This document shows, one piece after another, positions 16,704 through 24,590 of a stretch of 64,000 nucleotides of DNA; position 1 is the stretch's first letter; each line of letters opens with the position of its first letter. The stretch lies in the NCBI RefSeq assembly GCF_014489075.1, contig NZ_JACTGR010000005.1, positions 310,001 through 374,000 on the forward strand, in the 5' to 3' direction. The translations under genes and the position numbers were made by a program. Source of the DNA: Sphingomonas sp. JC676 (GTDB lineage: Bacteria; Pseudomonadota; Alphaproteobacteria; Sphingomonadales; Sphingomonadaceae). Below the pieces are notes generated by a model. It ran no database searches and was not told the origin of the DNA. It saw nothing but the letters and a program-made list of their open reading frames with translations.

Positions 16704-17270
16704 ATGTATCATCCCGATTTGATCCGCCATCCGGACGGTTGCCCGGCACTCGTATTGAACGCCGATTATACGCCGCTCAGCTATTATCCCCTGAGCGTAT
16801 GGCCCTGGCAGACGGCGATCAAGGCGCTGTTCCTCGATCGGATCGATGTCGTCTCCTATTATGAGCGCGAGGTTCGAAGTCCCAGCGCGAGGCTGAAGCT
16901 TCCTTCGGTCATCGCGCTCAAACAATATGTGAAACCTTCGAATTTCCCGGCCTTTACGCGGTTCAACCTCTTCCTTCGCGACAAGTTCGCCTGCCAATAT
17001 TGCGGCGCGCCGCGCGACCTCACCTTCGACCATGTGATCCCGAGAGCCCAGGGCGGACGCACCACCTGGGAGAATGTCGCGACGGCCTGCGCGCCCTGCA
17101 ACCTGCGCAAGGGCGGACGGACGCCGCAACAGGCGAAGATGCCGCTCCACATCACCCCGATCCGCCCGACCAGCTGGCAGCTCCAGGAACATGGCCGGCG
17201 CTTCCCGCCGAACCATCTGCACGAGACCTGGCACGATTGGCTCTATTGGGACGTCGAACTGGAGGCTTGA
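16704..17270 (+). CDS. HNH endonuclease family protein
   Basis: A 188-residue protein. The C-terminal half has the HNH/zinc pattern CQYCG, LTFDHVIPRAQGG (catalytic His), TTWENVATACAPCNLRKGGR. The N-terminal half with LVLNADYTPLSYYPLSVWPW is the conserved companion region of this chromosomal alphaproteobacterial family, which is not part of a restriction system or intron as far as context shows. ATG at 16704 has GAGGGAG directly upstream; longer starts are less likely. Divergent from gluQ. Biological role is unknown. Confidence 0.88.
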   Translation: MYHPDLIRHPDGCPALVLNADYTPLSYYPLSVWPWQTAIKALFLDRIDVVSYYEREVRSPSARLKLPSVIALKQYVKPSNFPAFTRFNLFLRDKFACQYCGAPRDLTFDHVIPRAQGGRTTWENVATACAPCNLRKGGRTPQQAKMPLHITPIRPTSWQLQEHGRRFPPNHLHETWHDWLYWDVELEA

Positions 17271-17310
17271 GGGTCGAGCCCAGTGGGCGATCACGGCGCT
17301 ATCCACCCGT

Positions 17311-17429
17311 CCGTCACACCGGACTCGTTCCGGGGTCCACGCAGCCTCGCGCGATGACGCATGGAGCTCTTGTCCAGCGCTTGCTTCCCGGTGGGCCCCG
17401 GGGGGCCCCGGAACAAGTCCGGGGTGACG
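17311..17429. repeat. REP-like inverted repeat
   Basis: Inverted arms CCGTCACACCGGACTCGTTC...(left) and GGAACAAGTCCGGGGTGACGG (right, 17409-17429, one base over given arms) flank about 75 bp with an internal GGGCCCCGGGGGGCCCC palindrome. The arm sequence resembles the CCCCGGACTTGTTCCGGGG motifs widespread between genes in alphaproteobacteria. It sits in the gap between the HNH gene and the serine hydrolase. It is a different family from the CTCCCC element. Confidence 0.7.
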
Positions 17430-17480
17430 GTATAGATTTCGCTCGCTAGCATCGCGAAAAGCCGGGGGAGAAGACCGAAA

Positions 17481-19067
17481 ATGAGCGGATTCCAAACGAC
17501 ACGCCGCCAGGCGCTTGCGCTGTCGCTGGGAAGCGCCGCGGCGCTGGCCATCCCGTCCTGGGCGCGCGCCGCCGATCTCGACGAGGCCGCGATCGACGCG
17601 ATCGTCAAGCCGTTCATGGCGGCGTTCGGGACGCCGGGGATTGCGGTCGCGATCGTCCGGCCGGGGATGCCGGCCTTTGTGAAGGGCTATGGCGTCAGGA
17701 CGCTGGGCAAGGCCGGCGCGGTCGACGCACATACGCGGTTCGGCATCGCCTCGCATTCCAAGGCCTTTACCGCGGCGGCGCTGGCGCTGCTGGTCGATGC
17801 GGGCAAGCTCGGCTGGGAAGACCCGGTCGTGAAGCATCTGCCCGAGTTCAGGATGTACGATCCGGCGGTCACCCAGATGATGACGGTGCGCGACCTGCTG
17901 GTGCATCGCAGCGGGCTTCCATTGGGCGCAGGCGACCTGATGTTCTTCCCGCAATCGAGCCATGTCGCCGAGGACGTGCTCAAGGCACTGCCCTATCTCA
18001 AGCCGGTCCGCGGGTTCCGCGCGGGATATGACTATGACAACATCCTGTACCTGGTTGCCGGGGTGCTGATCGAGCGGGTCTCGGGCCAGCCCTGGGACGC
18101 GTTCGTGCAGGCGCGGCTGCTGACGCCGCTCGGCATGACCGACGCGGCACCGGCGCGACGGCTGCTCAAGACCGAGAATATCGCGGGGCGCCATGCGCGG
18201 CTGGGGCCGCCGGTGCGCGGGATCGGCAAGCTCGAGGTGGTCCAGCCCGACGAGGGCCCGATGGTCGACGCCGCGGGCGGAATCAATGCGAGCGTGACCG
18301 ACATGGCAAAGTGGCTGCAGGTGCAGCTCGACCAGGGCAAGCTGCCCGGCGGCGGCACGCTCTGGTCGCCCGAACAGGCGCAGGAGATGTGGGCGCCGCA
18401 GACGATCACCGCGTCGAGCGAGGGACCAGCGGCGGACAACCCGGCGCGGCCGATCCTCCAGGCCTATGCGCTGGGCTGGTTCGTGCAGGATTATCGTGGG
18501 CTCAGGATGATCCAGCATAGCGGCGGGCTTTCGGGACAGGTGACCTATTCGGGGCTGCTGCCGTCGCGCGGAATCGGGGTCTCGGTGTTCAGCAATGTCG
18601 AGGAAGGCGTGTCGTCGGCGATCCGCAACGCGATCCTCGACCGGCTGATCGACGCGCCCGCGTTCGACTGGGTCGCGGCCTATGGCGCGCGGGTGAAGAA
18701 GGGCCAGGAAGAGGCGCTGGCGAGCGTCGCGGGCGGCGTGGACAAGGCGCCGGCGGGAGGGCCCTCGCTGCCGCTCAAATCCTATGCCGGGCGCTACCGC
18801 GATCCTTGGTACGGCGATGTCGTGGTGAGCGAGAAGAGCGGCAAGCTGTGGATCGACTTCACGCCGACGCCGGTGTTCAAGAGCGTGCTCGAACCCTGGG
18901 GACCGGACGCGTTCCGGACGCGGTTCGCCAGGGATGCCGGCGAGGATGCGGTGGTGAGCTTCGTCGTGAAGGACGGCAAGGTGAGCGGGATGACGATGAA
19001 AGCGCTCTCGCCGCTGGCCGATTTCAGCTATGATTTCCAGCACTTGGCTTTCGTACCGGTTCCGTGA
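17481..19067 (+). CDS. Exported serine hydrolase, beta-lactamase/class C PBP superfamily
   Basis: A 528-residue protein. The start TTRRQALALSLG plus a hydrophobic stretch ending WARAAD looks like a Tat signal, so it acts in the periplasm. The serine motif SHSK is at about residues 91-94, a YDN at about 185 and an HSGG at about 344 in place of KTG, the standard arrangement for esterase/peptidase-like members. The C-terminal ~100 residues (after PLKSYAGRYRDPWYG) form a DUF3471-type beta domain. Substrate is unknown. A GGGGGAG site precedes the ATG. The stop is two bases before the palindrome at 19069. Confidence 0.9.
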   Translation: MSGFQTTRRQALALSLGSAAALAIPSWARAADLDEAAIDAIVKPFMAAFGTPGIAVAIVRPGMPAFVKGYGVRTLGKAGAVDAHTRFGIASHSKAFTAAALALLVDAGKLGWEDPVVKHLPEFRMYDPAVTQMMTVRDLLVHRSGLPLGAGDLMFFPQSSHVAEDVLKALPYLKPVRGFRAGYDYDNILYLVAGVLIERVSGQPWDAFVQARLLTPLGMTDAAPARRLLKTENIAGRHARLGPPVRGIGKLEVVQPDEGPMVDAAGGINASVTDMAKWLQVQLDQGKLPGGGTLWSPEQAQEMWAPQTITASSEGPAADNPARPILQAYALGWFVQDYRGLRMIQHSGGLSGQVTYSGLLPSRGIGVSVFSNVEEGVSSAIRNAILDRLIDAPAFDWVAAYGARVKKGQEEALASVAGGVDKAPAGGPSLPLKSYAGRYRDPWYGDVVVSEKSGKLWIDFTPTPVFKSVLEPWGPDAFRTRFARDAGEDAVVSFVVKDGKVSGMTMKALSPLADFSYDFQHLAFVPVP

Positions 19068-19068
19068 C

Positions 19069-19094
19069 AACTGTGTTATTGTAATAACACAGTT
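19069..19094. promoter_or_regulatory. Perfect 12-2-12 palindrome, putative operator
   Basis: AACTGTGTTATT and AATAACACAGTT are perfect inverted 12-mers separated by GT. The site is far more AT-rich than its surroundings, has no T-tract after it, and lies 48 bp before the class A PBP start, which argues for a dimeric regulator binding site rather than a terminator. The half-site GTGTTATT resembles operators of some GntR-type regulators, but I cannot name the protein. Confidence 0.6.
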
Positions 19095-19142
19095 GGTTCG
19101 CTAGATTCGGCCCATGATGGGTAAGGAGCGCGTACGCGGATA

Positions 19143-21419
19143 ATGGCGAAGGACGAGGATCCCTTCGAACGGCGCTTTCCGCTGCGGCGCTCCGCGGAGG
19201 AGGTCACGGTTCCGCCCGAGCCGCGGGCACGCGAACGCATCGGCATTTGGAAGCCGCGCGCGCTGGAGGCGCCCGCGGTCGAGCTGGCGGGGGCGCTGCC
19301 GCCGCTCGAGGCGCCGCGCCGCGCGACGACGGTGCCGCCTCCCTCGCCTCCCCCTTCCCCACCGCCGCCTATGCCGCCGGTCGGGGAGCCGGCGCCTTCC
19401 GGCGACACGACCAATGTCCCGGTCCTCCCGCCTGCCCGCCGCCGCCGCAACTGGCTGAAATGGGCGACGCGGGGCGTGGCGGCGCTGATCGTCCTGTTCA
19501 TCGTCGCGGTCGGCTGGCTGGCGCTGACCGCGCCGCTCTCCAAGTCGCTGCGGCCGCCGGCACCGCCTTCGATCACCCTGCTCGCCGAGGACGGCACGCC
19601 GATCGCGCGGCGCGGCGCGGTGATCGGCCAGCCGGTGGATGCGGCGAAGCTGCCCAAGCATGTTCGCGACGCATTCGTTGCGATCGAGGACCGGCGCTTC
19701 TACGGCCATTGGGGCGTCGATCCGCGCGGCATATTGCGCGCCTTCGTCCACAACGTGACGAGCTCGGGCGGATCGCAGGGCGGCAGCACGATCACCCAGC
19801 AGCTCGCCAAGAACGCCTTCCTCAATTCGAAGCGGACCTTCGGCCGCAAGGCGCAGGAAGTGATGATCGCCTTCTGGCTGGAGGCGTGGCTCTCGAAGGA
19901 CGAGATCCTCTCGCGCTATCTGTCGAACGTCTATTTCGGCGACAATGTGTATGGCCTGCGCGCGGCCGCGCAGCATTATTTCAGCACGACGCCCGAGGAC
20001 CTGACCGTCAGCCAGGCGACCTTGCTGGCGGGACTGGTCCAGGCGCCGAGCCGGCTCGCGCCGACGGGCAACCTCAAGGGCGCGCGCGACCGGCAACGCC
20101 TCGTGATCGGCGCGATGGTCGAAGGCGGCTTCCTCGAGAAGAGCGAGGCGGCGGACGTGCGGCCGGCGGTGCTCCGGGTGAGCAAGACCAAGGAGCTGCC
20201 CAACGGGACCTATTTCGCCGACTGGGTGCTGCCCCAGGCACGCGACCGCGCAGGCGGCGTCGCGACCGAGCAGACGGTTCGCACCACGCTCGACTCGCGA
20301 TTGCAGCAGGTCGCCGAGCGGGTGGTGAAGAGCTCGGGGCTGCGCCAGTCGCAGATCGCTTTGGTGGCGATGCATCCGGACGGGCGCGTCGTCGCGATGG
20401 TCGGCGGCAAGAGCTATGCCGACAGCCCGTTCAACCGCGCCACCCAGGCGCGGCGCCAGCCGGGATCGACCTTCAAGCTGTTCGTCTATCTGGCCGCGCT
20501 CAGATCGGGGATGACCCCCGACAGCATGATCGACGATACGCCGGTGACGATCGGCGACTGGAAGCCCGAGAATAGCGACGGCCGCTATGCCGGGCGGATC
20601 ACGCTCCGCCAGGCTTTCGCCAAGTCCAGCAACGTCGCGGCCGCCCGGCTGACCCACCAACTCGGCGTCGCGCGCGTCACCAAGGCGGCGCGCGACCTGG
20701 GCATCTCGACCCCGATCGGCAACGACGCCTCGATCGCCTTGGGCACCTCGACCGTATCGCTGCTCGAGCTGACCGCCGCTTATGCCGCGATCTCCAACGG
20801 CTCCTATCCGGTGCGGCCGAGCGGGCTCGACAATGAGGAATCGGCCGATGACTGGCTGGCGCGGCGGCTGGGCGGCGCGGCGCAGTTCCGCGGTAATGAG
20901 CTGGAGGATATGCGCTCGCTGCTGGCGACGGTGGTCGAATCGGGCACCGGGCGCGGCGCGGCGCTGCCGATCCCGACCTTCGGCAAGACCGGCACGACGC
21001 AGGACAGCCGCGACGCTTTGTTCATCGGCTATGCCGGCGACCTGGTCGTCGGCGTGTGGCTGGGCAATGACGACAATACCGCCAATCCCGGCCTTGCCGG
21101 GGGCGGGCTGCCCGCGCGGATCTGGCGCGACTTCATGGTGCGGGCGATGAATTTGACGCTGCCGCCGCCCCCGCCGGTGGAGGAAGAGCAGATCGACAAT
21201 TCGATCGACCTGGAGGGCGTGCTCAACGGCGTGGGCGTGCGCCTGGACGAGGACGGCGTGCAGATCGATGCCGATCGCCTGCGCGACATGCTGCAAGGTG
21301 GCGACGAGGAGGACGCGACGGGTGGGCGAGACAGCACGCCGCCGCGCGACAGGCCGCGCCGCCCCGGGCCGGACGGCGATTCTCGCCGCGGGGCGCCGGA
21401 CGATAGCGAGCAGCATTGA
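19143..21419 (+). CDS. Class A penicillin-binding protein (transglycosylase/transpeptidase)
   Basis: A 758-residue bifunctional peptidoglycan synthase. Residues 1-100 are a cytoplasmic proline-rich tail (PPPSPPPSPPPPMPP), followed by a membrane helix near 110-130. The GT51 domain has AIEDRRFYGHWGVDPRGI and GGSTITQQLAKN (about 214-225). The transpeptidase has STFK (about 442), SSN and KTGTT (about 615). The C-terminus is acidic and disordered. The long Pro-rich N-tail suggests partner binding. The palindrome at 19069-19094 may control it. The exact PBP1 subtype is not clear. Confidence 0.93.
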   Translation: MAKDEDPFERRFPLRRSAEEVTVPPEPRARERIGIWKPRALEAPAVELAGALPPLEAPRRATTVPPPSPPPSPPPPMPPVGEPAPSGDTTNVPVLPPARRRRNWLKWATRGVAALIVLFIVAVGWLALTAPLSKSLRPPAPPSITLLAEDGTPIARRGAVIGQPVDAAKLPKHVRDAFVAIEDRRFYGHWGVDPRGILRAFVHNVTSSGGSQGGSTITQQLAKNAFLNSKRTFGRKAQEVMIAFWLEAWLSKDEILSRYLSNVYFGDNVYGLRAAAQHYFSTTPEDLTVSQATLLAGLVQAPSRLAPTGNLKGARDRQRLVIGAMVEGGFLEKSEAADVRPAVLRVSKTKELPNGTYFADWVLPQARDRAGGVATEQTVRTTLDSRLQQVAERVVKSSGLRQSQIALVAMHPDGRVVAMVGGKSYADSPFNRATQARRQPGSTFKLFVYLAALRSGMTPDSMIDDTPVTIGDWKPENSDGRYAGRITLRQAFAKSSNVAAARLTHQLGVARVTKAARDLGISTPIGNDASIALGTSTVSLLELTAAYAAISNGSYPVRPSGLDNEESADDWLARRLGGAAQFRGNELEDMRSLLATVVESGTGRGAALPIPTFGKTGTTQDSRDALFIGYAGDLVVGVWLGNDDNTANPGLAGGGLPARIWRDFMVRAMNLTLPPPPPVEEEQIDNSIDLEGVLNGVGVRLDEDGVQIDADRLRDMLQGGDEEDATGGRDSTPPRDRPRRPGPDGDSRRGAPDDSEQH

Positions 21420-21452
21420 CGCCCGCGCCCGGGCTGCCGCAAGGGCGTGACC

Positions 21453-22454
21453 ATGCGCTTCTTCTCCGACAACGCCGCCCCGGTCTGCCCGCAGGTCCTG
21501 CAGGCACTTGCAGACGTCAATCGGCTCGACACCGCCTATGACGGCGATCAATGGTCGCAATCGCTCGACGGGCGCTTCTCCGACCTGTTCGGCACCGAGG
21601 TGCGCGCGCTCTGGGTGCCTTCGGGAACCTCGGCCAATGCGCTGGCGCTGGCGGCGCTCTGCCCGCCGCATGGCGGCGTGGTCTGCCACCGCGACGCACA
21701 TATCCAGAACGACGAATGCGGCGCGCCCGAATTCTATACACACGGCGCCAAGCTGATGATCGGCGAAGGCGTGGGCGCGAAGCTGACGCCGGAGAGCATC
21801 CTGGCGGTGATCGACCTGATCGCCAACGACGTCCACCGCGTCCAGCCGCACGCGATCTCGATCACCAACGCCACCGAATATGGGCTGGTCTACACCCCCG
21901 CGCAGGTCGCCGCGATCGGCGCGCTGGCACGCGAGCGCGGGCTGGGGCTGCACATGGACGGCGCGCGCTTCGCCAATGCCATGGCGCATCTCGGCTGCGA
22001 TCCCGCCGAAGTGACCTGGAAGGCGGGCGTCGACATATTGAGCTTCGGCTTCGTCAAGAACGGCGCGATGAGCGCCGAGGCGCTGATCTTCTTCAAGCCC
22101 GAGCTGGCCGAGCTGACGCTCTATCGCCGCAAGCGCGCCGGGCTGTTGCTCTCCAAGGGCCGCTATCTCGCCGCGCAGATCCTGGCGATGCTCAAGGACG
22201 ATCTGTGGATCGCCAATGGGCGCGCGGCGAATGCGGGCGCGCGACTGCTGGCCGATGCGGCGGGCGAGCGGCTCGTGCATCCGGTCGAGGCAAACGAAGT
22301 GTTCCTCAAGGTTACGCCGGAAGAGGCCGCGGGGCTGCGCGCGCTGGGCTTCGACTTTTACGACTGGGCACCGGGCGAAGTGCGGCTGGTGACGTCATGG
22401 GACCAGAGCGAGGATGCGATCCGGCCGCTGGCCGAGGCGATCGGGAGGCTGTGA
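21453..22454 (+). CDS. Low-specificity threonine aldolase (beta-eliminating lyase family)
   Basis: A 333-residue PLP enzyme cleaving L-threonine/allo-threonine to glycine and acetaldehyde. It starts FFSDNAAPVCPQVLQAL, has VPSGTSANALALAAL (PLP phosphate), HMDGARFANA (Asp contacting PLP nitrogen) and the lysine motif SFGFVKNGAM. ATG at 21453 is preferred; GTG two codons earlier is possible. It follows the PBP by about 30 bp in the same direction. Palindromic element copy 2 begins 16 bp after its stop. Confidence 0.93.
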   Translation: MRFFSDNAAPVCPQVLQALADVNRLDTAYDGDQWSQSLDGRFSDLFGTEVRALWVPSGTSANALALAALCPPHGGVVCHRDAHIQNDECGAPEFYTHGAKLMIGEGVGAKLTPESILAVIDLIANDVHRVQPHAISITNATEYGLVYTPAQVAAIGALARERGLGLHMDGARFANAMAHLGCDPAEVTWKAGVDILSFGFVKNGAMSAEALIFFKPELAELTLYRRKRAGLLLSKGRYLAAQILAMLKDDLWIANGRAANAGARLLADAAGERLVHPVEANEVFLKVTPEEAAGLRALGFDFYDWAPGEVRLVTSWDQSEDAIRPLAEAIGRL

Positions 22455-22469
22455 GGGGCATTCTCAAAT

Positions 22470-22610
22470 TCCTCCCCAAGCTTGTCTCGGGGAGGGGGAC
22501 CAGCCGCAGGCTGGTGGAGGGGTGCGCCGGTAAAACCGGCGCGTTCCGCGCCGGCCCCTCCACCACCGGCTCCGCCGGCGGTCCCCCTCCCCGAGCGAGC
22601 TCGGGGAGGA
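22470..22610. repeat. GC-rich palindromic element, copy 2 (supplies a Shine-Dalgarno)
   Basis: Same nested palindrome as at 16014-16155, with outer hairpin CCTCCCCAAGCTTGTCTCGGGGAGG-like arms and inner arms GGTGGAGGGG against CCCCTCCACCAC. It occupies nearly the whole gap between the threonine aldolase and the EamA gene. Its last six bases, GGAGGA (22605-22610), stand four bases before the EamA ATG and are the only ribosome binding site visible. Confidence 0.88.
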
Positions 22611-22614
22611 TTTG

Positions 22615-23526
22615 ATGGAAACCACCCCCCGCTCCACTCGGCTCTCCGTTCTGATCCCGTTTGCGGTGGTCACGCTGATCTGGGGCTCGACCTGGCTGGT
22701 GATCAAGGACCAGCTCGCGGTGGTGCCGCCAAGCTGGTCGGTCTGTTACCGGTTCGCGGTGGCGGGGGTGGCGATGCTGGCCTGGGCGGCGCTGCGGCGC
22801 GACCGGCTGATGCTCGACATGCGCGGCTTCCTGTTCGCCGCCGCGCTGGGGCTCGCCCAGTTCGTGTTCAACTTCAACTTCGTCTATCGCGCCGAGCAGC
22901 ACATCACCTCGGGCGTGGTGGCGGTGGTCTATGCGCTGCTGCTGATACCCAACGCGGTATTGGCGCGGATCTTCCTGGGCCAGAAGATGGGGAGGCAGCT
23001 GCTGATCGGATCGGCGGTGGCGATGGCGGGCGTCGCGCTGCTGTTCGTCCACGAGGCACGGCTGAGCCCGGTGGGGCCGCACGAGGCGCTGATCGGCATC
23101 GGGCTGGCGCTGTTCGGCGTGCTCTCTGCCTCGATCGCGAACGTGATGCAGGCGACGGGAACCGCCAAACTCTATCCGATGTCGACGATGCTCGGCTGGG
23201 CGATGCTGATCGGCGCAGGGTTCGACGCGCTCTTCGCCTTCGCCACCGTCGGCGCGCCGGTGATCGAGACGCGCGGCTTCTATCTCCTCGGGCTCGCCTA
23301 TCTGGGCGTGATTGGATCGGCGATCACCTTCAGCATCTATTTCCAGCTGATCCGCACGATCGGCCCCGCCAAGGCGGCCTATACCAGCGTGCTGATCCCG
23401 GTGATCGCGATGCTGCTGTCGACCGTGTTCGAGGGCTATCGCTGGTCATTGCTGGCCGGGGCCGGCGCGGTGCTGGTGATGGCGGGGCTGGTGCTCGCGC
23501 TCAAGGCACGCAGGCCCAACCGGTAA
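22615..23526 (+). CDS. EamA/DMT family transporter
   Basis: A 303-residue protein with ten predicted membrane helices in two EamA repeats. The first opens with VVTLIWGSTWLVIKDQLAVV, a DMT hallmark, and the second covers residues ~150-300 with YLGVIGSAITFSIYFQLIRT. Such proteins export amino acids or other metabolites; the substrate is unknown. The start codon is served by GGAGGA of the palindromic element, so the element defines its translation start. The final 91 bp overlap the convergent SDR gene. Confidence 0.92.
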   Translation: METTPRSTRLSVLIPFAVVTLIWGSTWLVIKDQLAVVPPSWSVCYRFAVAGVAMLAWAALRRDRLMLDMRGFLFAAALGLAQFVFNFNFVYRAEQHITSGVVAVVYALLLIPNAVLARIFLGQKMGRQLLIGSAVAMAGVALLFVHEARLSPVGPHEALIGIGLALFGVLSASIANVMQATGTAKLYPMSTMLGWAMLIGAGFDALFAFATVGAPVIETRGFYLLGLAYLGVIGSAITFSIYFQLIRTIGPAKAAYTSVLIPVIAMLLSTVFEGYRWSLLAGAGAVLVMAGLVLALKARRPNR

Positions 23527-24260
23527 TCCGGATAAAGCAGACGCCAGCCGAGCAGGCGCTTCGCCTTGCCGTTCGCGACGCGGCGGTTCTCGGCATAGAA
23601 GGCGCGGGCCTGTGGGGTGAGATTGGCTGATTCCAGCGCGACTTCCGGGACTGGCGCGACGCCGAGCAGGCCGGCCGCATAAGCGAGGACATCGCTCTGT
23701 GGGGCGGGGAAATCGTCGGCGAGGTTGTAGGCGCCCGGTGGGCCGTCGAAGCCCGCGATCACGCCCGCGACGATATCGTCGACATGGACGCGGCTGAACA
23801 CCTGCCCGGGAACCGCGACGCGGATCGCATTGCCGGCGGCGACCCGGTCGAGCGCCGAGCGACCGGGGCCGTAAATGCCCGGCAGGCGGAAGATGCGGGC
23901 GTTGGGGAGTTTGCTCCAGGCGGCATCGGCGATGAGGCGCGGGCCGCGGCGGCCGGCGAGCGGGGCGCTCTCATCGGCCCAGGCGCCGCCGGTGTCGCCA
24001 TAGACGCCGGTGGAGGAAAGATAGCCGAGCCAAGCGGAGGAAGCGGCGATCTCCGCGCCACAGGCGGCGAGGACGGGGTCCGCCGCATCATCGGGCGGGA
24101 CGCTGGAGAGGATGTGTGTGGCGCGCGCGATCTCGAACACGATGCGCGTCCGATCGGTGAAGGTTTCGCGCGTGACGGTGGCGATCCGCCAGCCGCGGGT
24201 CTGGAGGCGGGCGACGAGGCGCGAGGCGGTGTAGCCGGGACCGAAGATCAGGAGGCGCAT
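23436..24260 (-). CDS. SDR-type NAD(P)-dependent epimerase/dehydratase family protein (YeeZ-like)
   Basis: A 274-residue Rossmann-fold protein of the extended SDR group. LLIFGPGYTASRL is the dinucleotide site, GYLSSTGVYGDTGG the Ser/Tyr region, RLPGIYGPGRSALDR and VHVDDIVAGVIAG follow. The family normally ends near YPDYRLGLRAL; here about 20 further Ala/Ser/Pro-rich residues are encoded antisense to the EamA C-terminus, giving a 91-bp tail-to-tail overlap. It begins two bases after the small hypothetical gene upstream. Substrate unknown. Confidence 0.85.
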   Translation of the reverse strand: MRLLIFGPGYTASRLVARLQTRGWRIATVTRETFTDRTRIVFEIARATHILSSVPPDDAADPVLAACGAEIAASSAWLGYLSSTGVYGDTGGAWADESAPLAGRRGPRLIADAAWSKLPNARIFRLPGIYGPGRSALDRVAAGNAIRVAVPGQVFSRVHVDDIVAGVIAGFDGPPGAYNLADDFPAPQSDVLAYAAGLLGVAPVPEVALESANLTPQARAFYAENRRVANGKAKRLLGWRLLYPDYRLGLRALSASTSPAITSTAPAPASNDQR

Positions 24261-24262
24261 GG

Positions 24263-24568
24263 CTACGTCTTCTTCAGTGCCGCCGCCTCGATCTCGGTCC
24301 TCAATTCCTCCGGCATATTCGACCAGATCGTCGAGGGCGAAAGCTCCAACGCGACACGATATTCGCCGGCGACGGCTGCAATGATCTGACGGAACCACTC
24401 GAGGTGAGTCCATTGCCGAGGCTTGGGAATGAACAGCCGCTTGCCCGCCTGATCCCAGCTCACCTCCATGCCTGCACGATAGATATAGTCGAAAGAGGTC
24501 AGCGTGGGCCGCAGGTAGAGGCGTTCCGCTTCATCGATGCCGACTTCCTCGATCACCTCCTCTTGCAC
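24263..24568 (-). CDS. Small conserved-looking protein of unknown function
   Basis: About 101 residues from GTG at 24568, which has GGGGA seven bases upstream; other starts are possible. The protein is acidic at the N-terminus (EEVIEEVGIDEAERLYL), then YIYRAGMEVSWDQAGKRLF and WTHLEWFRQIIAAVAGEYR, with no signal peptide or membrane segment. The composition and third-position GC fit a real gene. It sits between the third M28 gene and the SDR with gaps of 22 and 2 bases. I do not recognise the family. Confidence 0.65.
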   Translation of the reverse strand: MQEEVIEEVGIDEAERLYLRPTLTSFDYIYRAGMEVSWDQAGKRLFIPKPRQWTHLEWFRQIIAAVAGEYRVALELSPSTIWSNMPEELRTEIEAAALKKT

Positions 24569-24590
24569 AGCCTCATCCCCGGTCCGAATC

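Noticed and set aside
16644..19070. An 808-codon minus-strand frame across the HNH and serine hydrolase genes
   Set aside because: It is antisense to two genes with clear motifs and has the His/Arg/Asp-rich composition of shadow frames.
19101..22280. A 1059-codon minus-strand frame across the PBP and threonine aldolase
   Set aside because: Antisense shadow of two well-supported genes; no protein-like hydrophobic pattern or family motif.
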